A stretch of DNA of 64,000 nucleotides from Calliopum simillimum (Eukaryota; Arthropoda; Insecta; Diptera; Lauxaniidae): contig OX638368.1 in NCBI GenBank assembly GCA_951812925.1, positions 12,913,994 to 12,977,993 of the forward strand, in the 5' to 3' direction. Numbering within the stretch: position 1 is the stretch's first letter; each line of letters begins with the position of its first letter. Below the pieces are notes generated by a model. It had not been told where the DNA came from. It did no database searches and worked only from the letters and a program-made list of their open reading frames with translations. A program made the position numbers and the translations under genes. Positions 37,452-49,372 of this stretch are shown here, piece by piece.

Positions 37452-39104
37452 CTGTATTATTTTTTGTTTTAAAGCATGTTATGTTGGCTTAATTTCAGTG
37501 GAGACAAAAAAAACTTATGGGTATCTTCTAAGCACCTCTAAGCGAAATAACTTCATTGGCTCATCACTTAGAAGATACATTCAACTTCATAAAATTATAA
37601 TTTTTATATCAAAAAAATTACAGAAAAACTAAACAAAACAACTTTAGACATAATTTTGAAGAATCAAAAAACTAAGCAGCAAAAGCTCCGATATGAAAAA
37701 TACCTAGTATTTTTTTTTTTCATAAAGTTCTTGAAACATTTCTGTTTTTCAAGTAAAAAAATATTTTTTGTGTTTTATTCATCACATTTTGCTAAGCTAG
37801 CAGCTATAAATGCATAAGAAATAATCCAAAAACTCATATACATGTATTTCTGCTAGCTTAACGAAACATGGCTAGCTAAATATTGTCTACTTGGTTATTA
37901 CGCGCAAACTGCTTGTGCATAAATGCGTTTCCACTGTTAATTTTTTCTGCAAAAATGTCAAGGCTATCAACTCTCAACACACGGTGTGGTGTGGTGATAC
38001 ATCTAAGATATTGTTGTTGTTTTGCCTTAGAGCTTAATGTTGTTGTTGTTTTAATGCTTCTAACAATTTAAGTCATCACCAACATCATCCACGTGCAGCG
38101 CATAACAAGCGCACATCGTTAGAGTTCAAGTGTCGGTTTCTACGTTGGCTTCCTTGAATGTGCTGACTAGAGCTAATTTAACCTCTTCAATGTTTATGCA
38201 ATTCAGAGGAGCTTAATAATTTTGGAATGTCTTTGAAAAAAAAAAAATTTAAAGAGTTAATGCAAAGATTTTGTAAGCAATGTTTGTAGACATTTGAAAT
38301 TATTTGACTTCTCAAAAATTTTTTGGTACATAGCATATCCAAAAACTTTTAGAATTTTATTTTAGATGTAAATACATTTTATTCTGAACTCTGAAAGGAA
38401 TAAAAACAGATGATATGTCAGAAAAAATGTTTCTGAAATGTGATAAAAGGTGGAGCTATAAGCAATAGTTAGCTTTTTGTCAGAAACATTTGAGTTACAA
38501 AATTTTGTACGTGACTTGCTATTTTGATAGATTTTTCGTAGTATGATGTTTTTTGAAAACAGATAATACCTTTGGTTTTTAATTGACTTTTTTGTAGGTT
38601 TTCCACAAAAACTTAAACTTTTTGGAGCTCTTCGAATTTTTTGGATTTGTAAGATAATTTTCTGTAAAAAGTTAATTTGCCGATTTTAGTAAAATTAACT
38701 TAATTGCGTTATACCTTCATATGTTCTTCACTCGGATGCAGAATATTTTTATAGTACAAAGTCTCGTTAATTGGCTAGAGGGCTTTCAAAATTTGATTCA
38801 AAGTCACCTGCCGATTAGTCAAATTTTTAAAATCTTCTTGCACGTTAACCACACTTTTTACTGTAAAAATATTTTGTATCTGAGTCTGTGACATACAGAG
38901 AAATAATATAATCAAATATTTTTTAAATCGGAAACATCAAAATATATTTTACATTTTCGTTTCAGGTGGAATGCACATACATAATTTCCCGAAAAAATTT
39001 CAAGAACATATTTCGATATGTTTTCTACCGATTGATATATTGCTGATTTATAAATTTTTCTTAGAGTTATCAGAAATATCGGTTCTATCTTGACTGGTCT
39101 ATAA

Positions 39105-40753
39105 CGGCCATTCCACGGCAAATTTTTATATTGTGGAAAAATTAAAACCTGTCATGTTACAAATTTTTTTTCATAATCTTATTTGTTATATCTGTAAGTA
39201 TTTCAAACACTTTTTTTTTGTCTTTGACAATCGCCTAAGGTAAATTAATTAGCATTTTACTCAGCTAAGTCAAAATATTATTTTTATATGAAAAAATCTC
39301 TTATGTTGCACAGTTGCCCATGAAAAAACAAAAGTCGCAAATGTCATTTTCTTTACTAAGTAATATTAATTATTTTGTTATCTATGTCCTCGTTGATAAA
39401 TTTTATTATATTAACGCAATCTTTTCTCAGTCTGACCAAATTCTGGTAGGAACCTGGTTTTTGTCCCGTCCATCCCAAAATAAGCATTTTTTTATCATCA
39501 TTACTGTAAAAGAGGTTTCTTTAGAATAGGGTCCCGTTATATGTAAGTAAGGATAGCACACAGCACTTTTTTGTTATGATATGATATTAAAGATAGTTAC
39601 TGCGAGATTTAGTTATACTACGAAATCTGTCCCGTCCATCCCAAATTATTTATAATTTTATAACTTTTTAATTATTGCATTTTATTACGTATTTTACGTA
39701 TTATTTTTAAGTTTTAAACATTTTTCGGCTTTGGAGACCTCCAATGAAATTGTCCGTAGAATATTTTTGTAGAACACACTAACCCATTATGACTTAGCTC
39801 TTGGAAGAAAGACAGGGGTCAAAAAGACCCACAAAAACGGGATATAATGGGTTGAGATGCTAAAGTGAATTGTTTATGGCGTGATTTCGTGGTGTCTTTG
39901 GAATAACAAGTTTTATCCGAAACGAACGTTTTTCGCATGTATTTTAGCTAAAAAAAATAATTTGTGGTTGATTTTGGGTTCAAGATTTTATTTTGTTATA
40001 TACAAAAAATTTGAGATATCGTACAACTGATTCTAAGCATTTTTGACATTGCAATAAAAAAAAACCGCATCAATCCAAGGTTTTGCATTAACTGACGTTG
40101 CGTGATCTCTCAATGACCTTAAAAAAATTTTAAAAGTTTCGGCTCACTTATGTGACACCCTCTTTCATATTTTTTGAGTTAAAAGTGGTTTTTCAAAAAA
40201 AAAAAAATTTTTTTTGAATCAGTCCATTGTTTATGCACTTCCCAAAATTGAATCCAAACAACTCAAATTTTATATTTTTGTAAGCCATAAATTTAAAAAA
40301 TAAATTTTGGTACAATTATCTTTTGTTAAAATTTTGTCCCATCCATCCCGTCCCATCCATCCCGTCCTGTCCATCCCACACAATTTAGTGCATAGCTAAT
40401 TTGTTAACAATGATCCCAAAAATTTATGAACATTTCTTGAAAATATGAAGCATTGGTAATAAGTATACATTTATTTTGTTAACGCTTTTTAAGTCATTTC
40501 GTAGAAACATCAAACCGAAAATTTGTCCAAAAAGCAATAAATTTTTTGTGTCCCGTCCATCCCAAACTTTCTGAGCAAATTGTTCGGAACACAGGCTTCA
40601 TTATAGGCTTATATGTAGACTAATATATTGTTTGTTAATCTGAAAATATACTCCTTTAAAAGAGAAAACGATATCGTGGTGCATACCTCTAAATCAGCAC
40701 TTTTTATCAGTATATCTCTATGAAATGTCCCGTCCATCCCCGTGGAATGGCCG
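39105..40753. mobile_element. element with GTCCCGTCCATCCC boxes, 1.65 kb
   Basis: Inverted ends CGGCCATTCCACGG (39105-39118) and CCGTGGAATGGCCG (40740-40753) are perfect over 14 bp and flanked by ATAA on both sides (39101-39104, 40754-40757). A TA-only target with one extra terminal base is also possible. TGTCCCGTCCATCCC boxes, all in the same orientation, occur at 39462, 39629, 40335 (a run of three variants to 40377), 40549 and 40726. The last runs straight into the right terminal repeat. Repeated boxes near an end are typical transposase-binding sites. No transposase frame. Superfamily unassigned. Confidence 0.75.
39780..40190 (-). mobile_element. family A MITE copy, nested and truncated
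   Basis: Reverse-complemented, this matches the right half of the 1736-2432 element. Shared blocks are a GAAAGAGG-TGTCA block, a TTGATGC(a/g)GTTTT block, then GGGGTCAAAAAGA and the terminal TAACCCATTAT. The GGATCAAAAAGACCC-bearing opposite end is not found, so one end is missing. It sits inside the 39105-40753 element, so it inserted later or was carried with it. Confidence 0.55.
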
Positions 40754-40757
40754 ATAA

Positions 40758-41289
40758 GTATTTTTTTTTCCAAATTATTTTTTTTTTTCGATGATTTTTT
40801 TTTTTTTTTGCTATTTTGTGTTTCTCTGCTTCTTGCCATTGCTGTTTTGTTGACATAAACATTTTTAAAAGAATTTCTTACTTAACTGTCTTCATTTTTA
40901 TTGGTCTATATCTTTTTATTGGATTTATTAGTAGCAAAGAAAAAGATGAAAAGTTGGGAGGTATAAAACGTTATTAAAATAAGCCACTGTTATTTAATCC
41001 AATCAAGACGATTTATTTCTGAGGCTCTGCTGGTATTCTATGGTAATTCTATTGACTTGAAAATAAAAAAACTATGTTAGTTTAGCTCGAAAAAAGTTTT
41101 TTAGAGCGAAAATTAAATTCATAGAATTAAATGGTTACTTTAGCTCTTAGGGAGAGAAAACAAAAATTTTGTAAAAAAAAATATCTTTCCAGAAAATTTT
41201 TTTTTTTCTTAAAAATGTCATCATTCATTTTGTATGCTCAAAGGAAATAATTCGTATACGCTCCATAAAGCAATTATTTTATTTTCATA
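40758..41289. other. non-coding
   Basis: AT-rich with long T/A runs (40775-40809). No gene or element ends recognised. Confidence 0.4.
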
Positions 41290-41293
41290 TTAA

Positions 41294-43052
41294 CCCATTT
41301 TCGGCCAAGAAAATTCAAACTACTTCTTTTTATATTAAACTATGTTACCTAGGGTAATTTTGGGTCTGAAAATCCAAATCCGTTGTCAGATTTGAGCTAA
41401 CTAGTCTATAAGCCCTAGAAAGTGGTGTTCGCAAGTGCGAACGTTGGCCGCTATTCAACATATTTTGTTCAAATTAAGATATGAAAAAATGCATGTCTTT
41501 TTTCATAAATTTAAGGTCAAATGGAAACCAATTGATCATAAATCGGAATATATAATTGAAATAATTGTAAATCAGTGTTATCAATTTAAAAAAAAAATAC
41601 TTTTGTACCGAAAATATAGCAAAACTTCAAGTCCCGAGGTGAATTTAAAATTTAGAGGTCGAATAATTTCTTTAAAAATAATATAATACTTACTATACTC
41701 GTAAATACATGTAGAAAAACAATTTCTTGAAATATAATCATATTCCTCCTTGATTTTGGGGGAAGTACAATATATTATACAAAGGGACTTTATGGTAAGC
41801 CATTTCCATGAGAACTTTTTCTTTAAATATTACTTTGATTGCAGCTCACCTGTTTGGTGTTTCTTGTGCTGGAACTATTGTTTCGCCCGCAGCCACATTT
41901 TTTCCCAGAATTTTAGAGGTGTGGATAGTGCCACCAGCCAGTTTTATTCGATTTTTGATAGCCAAATTTTTTTGCTTTCAATTAAGTTTTAAAAATTTAT
42001 ACCCATAATATACAGATATGGAAGAACCGCATTTGGAGTGGTCCCAAATATTCAGATTAGGCAATCAAGCACCGGTGCTCGCCAGCTCTCTGGTTAGTTC
42101 TGTACGCGATAAAATTATATTTATCTTGACCCCCAACCTGTCCAGTTCTCGGCATTGGTCTCATAACGCCTTTGCAGGCAAGCGAGAAAAGGTCCATCCT
42201 CATGAGCTTGGATAAGGAAATATTTAAACAAGATCTCGCTAGGCATCCATTCATCGGCATATTCTATTCCACCTTATATTGGGGGCTTCGTACCTGAATT
42301 GTACGCAGTTAGTCTCTAAACAGTGTAAGAGGACCTGATAAGGATATGTCCATATTCCTCGTGAAGCTCCTAGGAGGAGGAAAGGGGTCCACACAAGAGT
42401 CACGATTTGTTTACTTTTTAAGTTTTTACTCTACGCTACCGTCACATAGGGGATGGGTGTCAATTGGCGAATATTAGAGTCACGAGGTTTATGGACAGCC
42501 CCTAAATACTGTAGTCCTGCACTGTTGGGTATCAACCCAAGAACTCCAAAAACAATTTGAGGAGTCTCCAATTTCTTTGCCCAGCGGAAATTGAAAAGAA
42601 AACTAAAATATGAAGAAAAAGATGAACAAAATTTCAAAGTATACTGAGAAAAAAAAAATGTTGAATAGCGGCCAGTGTTCGCACTTGCGAACACCGATGT
42701 TTGTCATCACCTATGCCGATCCTGTTTAGTGAAATTGAAAAAATTTTAATGCAGAATCAAATTATGTGATTTTCTGAACAAAACCTCATCATTACATTTT
42801 TTGCTTGACAAATTTCAACATTAAATTTCTTGACATAAAAAAATAGTTAAAAATGGGGGTGGACTTGACCTTGAGCTAACAAAATAACGAATAACCCAAA
42901 TTTTATCCCAGTGTAATATTTGGAAAGCCAAAAGAGCATACTAAATTACTGCACTCTAGTTTTATTTAATTATTGCGAACGATGCAGTAAAAATAGGTTG
43001 TAAAAATAAGCACTTCTAGTGTTCGCGTACGCGAACAGCGGCCAAAAATGGG
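41294..43052. mobile_element. TTAA-flanked element with GTTCGC palindromes
   Basis: The ends CCCATTTTCGGCC and GGCCAAAAATGGG are inverted and flanked by TTAA (41290-41293, 43053-43056), the piggyBac-type target. Three palindromes of form GTTCGC(n4)GCGAAC lie at 41427-41442, 42677-42692 and 43021-43036. The first two sit in a longer inverted repeat (GGCCGCTATTCAACAT at about 41446 and ATGTTGAATAGCGGCC at about 42659). The region between these inner arms has different composition and seems to hold a retrotransposon fragment. No piggyBac-type transposase is seen. Confidence 0.8.
41850..42600 (-). pseudogene. probable decayed LINE ORF2 pieces
   Basis: Short minus-strand pieces, in shifting frames, occur in the order expected from the C-terminal half of a non-LTR retrotransposon ORF2. 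First RWAKKLETPQIVF...LQYLGAV (about 42590-42500) resembles the thumb motif that ends in YGAV. Then DQCRELDRLGVKINIIL and LTRELASTGA (about 42165-42070) resemble the CRxALxxLG and ADELAR-G parts of a LINE RNase H domain. Then HTSKILGKNVAAGETIV (about 41935-41885) resembles the SKILWP region. Many stops separate them. The likeness is judged from remembered family patterns, so treat it as tentative. Confidence 0.35.
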
Positions 43053-43056
43053 TTAA

Positions 43057-44113
43057 TTTTTGTTTTATGAAAAATCAAAGTTGATTAATTACAAACCCCA
43101 AATGTTACCGAGCACTCCTTTTGAACAATTGAGCAATTCTTAAAAAGGCAGCCAGCAATTTATTGACAACCCTGAATTTGTTAAACGCACGCAGCGTCAC
43201 TAATAAATCTTTTATGTGTCATTTTTATTTGCTTACAATTTTTCGTGCTGAGCAAAAGAACAAAAGTTACAGCAAATGTTAAAATAAAATAATAAAAACA
43301 ACAAGCTTTGTTAAACACATTTTCATGCAAAAATCATAAAACAGAAATAAAGTTATAAACACAAAATGGGTCGTAGGTTTGGTTTATTAAACAAAAATAA
43401 AATTTCATTTTCGCATGTGAATGTGAGAAAAACAAAGAAAAAAAAAAAACAAAAATGTCCTTGGTTTCAATGTGTTTGTAACAAAATTTCTGACTAATCT
43501 TTAAGAGAAGAACATTAACGAAAACATAAAAATATTGTTCCTTAGTGATCATCATATGTGACTGTCCAGTGAATGAGGTACCTTATCTTTACTCACAAAA
43601 TTTAACAACATAGCTTAATTTAAAAATGGGGCTAACTTTACCGGTTTTCAGTTTAAGGTGGAATTCAATTCTTAGAAATGTACTGAACTTTTTACAACTG
43701 TTTTTAGGTCAATTATCGAATAACAAATACTAACGAAAGCGGTCTTACCGAGCCTATACCCTGTAAGAATTGATAACTGACAAACTTTGAATTTCGCAAT
43801 CTACAAGCTAGAGTTTTTCATTTGACGATTTCAAAATGCCATACCTCAGTCATTTTTAAAAATTTTCCAGTGAGGTGTCATCTTATTTGAAATTGTTTTT
43901 TTTTTAGAAAATTTAAAAACAACGGTATTTTATTTTGTGAAGATAAAGAACCATTTCTTCTGGATGGTCACATATATTAATTTTACATTTTATAAAAATC
44001 AATAAAGCGCTTTAGTTGTTAAAGAGTTTTTTTCACTTTCAAGAAAAATTTTGTACACTGCTCCTTCGAAATTAAAGCATAGAAATAGAGACTGAAACAA
44101 TTTATTTTGCCTG
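43057..44113. other. non-coding
   Basis: A-rich sequence with no recognised gene. An A tract (43438-43450) and chance minus frames at 43334-43555 and 43999-44235 are present. Confidence 0.4.
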
Positions 44114-44754
44114 TATATGCAGGGTGTAATCGACAAGGTTTTAGGGCTTCTGAAAACAGATAAAAAAGTCCTAGGCTGTTGGATTAAAACTGATTTTCTG
44201 ACTTGTCTTAGAAAAATAAATTTTTCTTGCGACACCCTAAAGTTTTACAGAAAATTTTTCAAATAAAAAAAAAAAAAAAACTTAACTTAGGGATGCTTTC
44301 AAACGAATTCTTCTTAAAAAGTGTTTTTTTCTGAGCTCACATTAAAAAAAAAGGGACATGACTAATTTACTACCGATTAAAAGGAAATTTAACGGCAATA
44401 ACAAAACAATTATAAAACAAGTATGTTGTTGCAACATTTTTCTTACTAAAGTCCAAAGTCAAAAAATAAGAAAAAAAAATTTAAAATGTCAAATTTAAAG
44501 GAACAGAACTTTATAAAATTCTTTTAAGCTCTGTAAGCCAGATAAAATTTAAGAAGGCTCAGCCTTTTTTCATAGGAGAGCTTTCGTTAAAACGCTAGGG
44601 TTACCCATGAAATTTTCTTTTTTTGTAAGACAAGTCATAAGATCAGTTTTAAGCCTATAGGTACCCTCAGGGATACAGTTTAAATCCCAAAGGTAAAATT
44701 TTTGTTAGTCTAGGCCTCCTTTAGTGCACTCCAGGAGCCATGTACCCTATATAG
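44114..44754. mobile_element. MITE family B, copy 1
   Basis: The left end (TATATGCAGGGTGTAATCG, then CAAGGTTTTAGGGCTTCTG) and the reverse-complemented right end (TATATAGGGTACATGGCTCC, then a GGCCTAGACTAAC block) are diverged inverted repeats. Interior blocks are shared with 48840-49372 (GATGCTTTCAAACGAATT, a TCACATTAAAAAA block) and with 56281-57080 (AAATTTTTGTTAGTCTAG, ACAAGTCA(t/g)A). No coding capacity. Confidence 0.65.
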
Positions 44755-45157
44755 TGATTTTGATTTCTTACCAAAAGTTGCTGGAAAAAAGTTGTATTTT
44801 TGGCCAGAAAAATTAGATTTTGCCGCACTGTGTAGCGTATTACTCACTAGACGTACCATGTGATATGCCTTAAGCTAAATATTTTTTCTTTTGGCTTAAG
44901 TCTTCAAAATTATATTTCAAGCAGCAACACCACCAAATGATAACAACTAATGGAACAAGTGATAACGTATAGCACTACCGCTTCCGGCTGGCGTCACGCT
45001 GACATTAATATGATTATAATTTTTCATTTAAAAAAATCTTTGCATATTTCTAGGAAATGTCTCCTAGAAACGCACAGTGTTAGGTATAGCGTGAATGTGT
45101 TAGTGTTTTTTTTTTTTTTTTTCTGTGCATATGCTTCTCCAGCTGTGTGACAAAATG

Positions 45158-45475
45158 CGTGTTTTAATTAAAAACGAAGCGTTAGGAAAAAAATTGCATT
45201 TTAATTAAATGCTATTTAATTAAATGAAAATACCAGAATTAATTAAACAGCATTAGCGATGGCATAGAGCAATAAGTAAGTAATAATTAAACAATGTTTG
45301 AAATTAATATCAGTTATGCATTATTATAATGCCAGTTCATTGCATCAGTACAAGCACTTTTTATTATAATACGCTGTGTTCCTCAATACTTTGCTGATTA
45401 TGAATCATATTTTAATTAAAATAATTGAAAAACTAAAATTTGTAAACCTCAAAGCAAAACACTTTAATTAAAAAT
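45158..45475. other. cluster of TTAATTAA palindromes
   Basis: TTTAATTAA or TTAATTAA occurs about six times in 320 bp (near 45163, 45202, 45213, 45238, 45409, 45463). TAATTA is the core bound by many homeodomain proteins. High A+T makes some of this expected. No flanking terminal repeats. Confidence 0.35.
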
Positions 45476-46044
45476 GCAAACAATTTGTAAAACAACTGAA
45501 ATTTAATTTTGCACATAAAAACTATTGAAACTATTGTTCGTCATTCTTCTCCTTTGCAAAAATTTCATGGAGTAAAGATGTGCGTATACGTATTTGTACA
45601 TTTGATTATGTTCGTGAATTGAATACAGTCAAATAAATCAATAGAACATTATAATTTAATTTAAAATTTCCCTGGATTATACACATCCTTTTGTGTACTT
45701 TCATCCGAGATGAAAAAAAAGGCTTTTAAGGAATATTGAAATAACCCTCATGCTTCAAAAACATATGCCCAAGTTAGCGCATAGCCATGAGGAAATTACA
45801 ACACATCCCTTTGATTCACTTTTCCTTATTATACATGAAATTTTTTCAAAATTTTGTCTAAAACAAATAGTAATCTTCAGAAAAATTGAGTTTTGAAATG
45901 CCCTAGAAGTTAGTAGTCTTAACAAAATTTATAAACATACAAAGCAAAAGTAATATCGTACTGAGAATCGGCTACCATTTCCTATTGGTCGAAGAAACAT
46001 TTAACTATTATTCCACGAAAAGTAAAAAATTGGAAATTTTATTC

Positions 46045-46722
46045 TTATTTTTTTAACATATTGAAGGCATTCCTTAAAACGTCTAAGTGCCTCGAAAACA
46101 TTGTTAAATGGTAAAAGTTGCCAAAATCAGCTTTGGTTTTATGTAAGTAAACACAATTTGAAAATATTTCACAGCCGTAAAGCAGAGTAGGGACGAGATA
46201 TGTTTTAGCGAGAAGACATCGAATATGCAGTGGAGTGAAGTATTGTGTTGTCCAGAGTGCTCGGAGCATACCGTAAACTTTGCCAACAGTTTTGTTAATG
46301 TGGTTATTCCAAGTCAACGTTCTATTGAAAGTTACTCCTAATTTTTTCACCGTATCAACATACTCAATACTGCAACCACTTAATGTTAGGTGAGGCAGTG
46401 TTGAAATATCAAAAAATTTTTTGGATATAACTAGGCATTTAGATTTTTTAGGGTTAAGACTTAAGCCATTTTTTAGTACCCAGTCAGATATACATACAAG
46501 AACCCTGTTCAAGTACATAACGCACTCCATTAGATTGTCAATTCTACTACTTGCATAAAGTTGCACATCGTCAGCGTACATATGAAATTTGCAATTTCCC
46601 AAAGCATCAGGGAGGTCATTGATATACATGGAGAAGAAAAGAGCCCCTAAAACAGATCCCTTGGGCACACCTCTCTTGACGGGTAGAACATTAACATCTT
46701 TAATTTGACAATCGACCTTTAG
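46045..46722 (-). pseudogene. non-LTR retrotransposon reverse transcriptase fragment
   Basis: A 207-codon frame (46668 to 46045) opens with MPKGSVLGALFFSMYINDLP. It extends upstream without a stop to 46722, where VKRGVPKGSV completes the conserved (R)GVPQGSVLGP block. The catalytic YADD box follows (residues 31-34, about 46578-46567), then NPKKSKCLV, VKKLGVTFNRTLTWNNHI, and LVPTLLYGCEIFSNC of the thumb. These are standard LINE RT blocks. The fingers with the first catalytic Asp, the endonuclease and any ORF1 are absent. A stop sits just upstream of 46722, and the frame ends shortly after the thumb. It is therefore a truncated, inactive copy. The clade is not certain; Jockey/I-like clades fit. 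Confidence 0.93.
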
Positions 46723-48239
46723 TTAATTGTAAATTGTTAGCACTTTATTTTACTCTACTGAAAACAGTAGTATTTTAACTATACTATGCAATTTTTTAAG
46801 TGAAGGTGCTTTTTTTTATAAACAGCATTTTCTACTTGGCATGTGAGCAGTGTATTACATGCCCACAAAAATAATTTTACACTCTAATTCATTTGTGAAA
46901 TTGATTTTTCAGTTCATTAATATTTATTTACACTTCCTGTTGTGGGCTTTTAAATGCATTTTTCTCTATATGTGTAGTTTGTGTTGGGCTTGGGTTGGTT
47001 TGTACATATTTTGCGACTGTACTTACTGTACTTTTATTACTAGTGTGGGTGTGTATCTGTTTTCAGGCTGGTTAAATAGTGGTTTTTGGCTCTCAGAGTT
47101 TTATTTAAATGTACGTTTATGTAAATAAAACTTAAATTTGAAAAAAAATATGTATATAAATATATAATAATAATAATAAGAAATACTTTTACGGAAACTT
47201 GCCTAAACGCCTAGTTTCCATGGAATCTTAAGCACATAAATTAAATACATAGAATAAACATTAAATTTGTAGTTGTAAACATTCTAAAAAAGAACATAAT
47301 TATCAAGTTAGGAAATCGCTAATACGAGAATTTTCCCTCTGGTGCTTGGCATATTGTACCACTAGTGTTTTCCGATGCAAAATTTAACAAAATAAAAATC
47401 CAATTTTTTCGCCAAAGGTTTTGTTTCAATGCCGCTTGAATTACTGTTGGATTGTTTCAATGCCGCTTGAATTATTGCCAACACAAATGTTGAGATTGAC
47501 CCTGAATTAGTGTTGACTGTGGTGGTTATGACGTTAATGTGATAGTGTGGGTTGTTTGACTTCAAAATTTGCCAATTATAGCGTTTTAAAGTTGGTCACA
47601 AAAAATTTATCCATTAACACATTTGATTCCATTACTATACATTATAAAGTTTAAAGAGGCATATTTGAATAGTGAGTCATTTTGCTTTTAATAATTTTTG
47701 CCGAGATCACAAATAATTTTAATCTCCTGGAAATACTTTCTGAAAATCATATTAATTGTTATTATTATATATCAACTACTTAGAAAAAATTATTTTTGTA
47801 TAAATTATGTATGAAAAATTTGAAATGGAGGTTATTGTGTTATGGTATCCATAAATGATATCTATCCCCTACTCGCTTTATACTGTAGAAATGGAATATT
47901 TCTTCTTATTACTCTAATTGTAACTGAATGGATTAAAAATATTCTCAATTATTTTCTCAATAACTTTTTTTTCACCACAGCAGAAGCTGTGGTAGATTAT
48001 TCAATTTCTCTGTTGCTGTTTCTTTAGAAAATCCTTGCACACTTTTAGGCTTTTTTGCAGCACAGTGCAGGCCGCCAAAATTAACTATAAAATTTGGTAA
48101 CCAAGTAATTTTTCACTTTAGCGGAAATTTTAGTATCAAAAGTTCTTAACATAAGATTTAGTAATTTTTTTTCTTCAAATTCTCCTTAAATTTGCTTTAA
48201 CTTAATAGTTCATTTGTTATACACATTTTTGTATCCTAC
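46723..48239. other. non-coding
   Basis: No host gene recognised. Holds a (TAA)n microsatellite at 47163-47180 and the 32-bp repeat listed separately. Confidence 0.45.
47421..47475 (+). repeat. 32-bp direct repeat
   Basis: TTGTTTCAATGCCGCTTGAA followed by TTA occurs exactly at 47421-47443 and again at 47453-47475. The perfect match over 23 bp points to a recent local duplication. Confidence 0.9.
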
Positions 48240-48800
48240 ACCCAGATATATTCACTTTGTCCTTCCATTTGTAACGCAAAGAAAGAGGCGTGGTAGATAA
48301 AGAAAAGTATATATATTCGTGATCAGCGTCACCTTCTGAGTTAATGTAGATATGTCTGTCTGGCTGGCTAGATGGATGGCTGGATGTACATTTTTTGGAA
48401 AAACTGAGCAAGATGATTTATTGGAAATTGGTACACTGCCTTGCGTCAAAGTTAAATCGTTCAACGAATACGCCTACTGCCCGTACAAAAAATATATTGA
48501 AAATGCAGCTTTAAGAGTATTTTTCACGACAATGCAAGCGAAATACACATAAATACTAAGAATTTTAAGCGCAAGCTCTTACAAAAAAGAAAAAAAAAAC
48601 TGGAAATTTGGACAAGAGGCATCTCTCATTTATACAGAAAGCGTTTATTTAGATAGTCAAACTAAATTTTTTCCAGACTCTAAGAACTATAAATGCAAGC
48701 TCTGAGCAAAACCTGGGTGAAATCGTACAAGAGGGCGTGGCATCTCCCATATAAGCAAAGTTTCAAAAATACTGCAGTGTAGGTTACTAAATGTTTTGCC
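48240..48800 (+). repeat. dispersed repeat with ~120-bp array
   Basis: Contains a GTCTGTCTGGCTGG-type stretch (48354-48385), then the block shared with 9325-9355 (at 48498-48530). Two GGCATCTC(t/c)C-AT boxes follow, 121 bp apart (48618, 48739); the second is in GAGGGCGTGGCATCTCCCAT. The GGGCGTGGCA-TCCCATA motif resembles the boxes of the arrays at 8215-8640 and, inverted, at 52872-53293. Open frames of 61-70 codons here look like chance. Confidence 0.5.
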
Positions 48801-48839
48801 AGGCCAAAGGTTGCACCCACACTAATTTAATTTGAGGTC

Positions 48840-49372
48840 TGAAAAAGAAAATTTTTCTCTCTGCAACACACATGTTACTTAAATACGTTGGGCTGCGTAT
48901 GATGTGTCATCTATGTCATCAACAGGAGCATTCAAACGGATTGTTCTTTAAAAATATTTTTTTTTGACCTCACATTAAAAAACTGGTACAATAAATGGAC
49001 TATCAAATTAAAGTATACAAGAAAAAAATATATAAAAGGATATGGTAACAGGACCTTTTTCATACTAAAATAGCCTCCAAAATCAAAAATTTAAAAAAAA
49101 AAATTTGAATAAGAACTTTGAAGGTATATAACTTTGCGAAATTGTTTAAAACTCTATAAGGCAAATACACTCTTAGAAAGCTCGTAAAATTATCTTAAAG
49201 TTTCTCATGAAAAAGTTTTTTGTGAAACAAGTCAGAATATCAGCTTTTACGCTATAACTAATGAGGGGTTCATTTTAGACCCTTTTTTTGAGTGCATTTT
49301 TTTGTTAGCATAAGCTTCCTCCATCACCTCCTAGAAGCATTGTAGCCTTATGCGAAACACTTTATATACACG
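48840..49372. mobile_element. MITE family B, copy 2 (left end missing)
   Basis: The right end, reverse-complemented, reads TATATAAAGTGTTTCGCAT, then AAGGCTACAATGCTTCTAG and GAGGTGAT, like the ends of the 56-kb copy. Interior blocks GAGCATTCAAACGGATT and TCACATTAAAAAA match the 44-kb copy. The left terminal repeat was not found. Confidence 0.6.

Larger units (their letters stand above)
31081..39100. other. non-coding, host-like
   Basis: About 8 kb without a recognisable exon. Positions 32640-33060 and 33100-33370 are less AT-rich. A 118-codon minus frame at 32634-32990 has no family features. TTACG/GTAACG words cluster at 32960-33015 (GCATTACG, GTTACATTGCGTTACG). TTGTTGTTG repeats lie at 38010-38055. 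Motif copies 9-12 are here. Confidence 0.45.
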
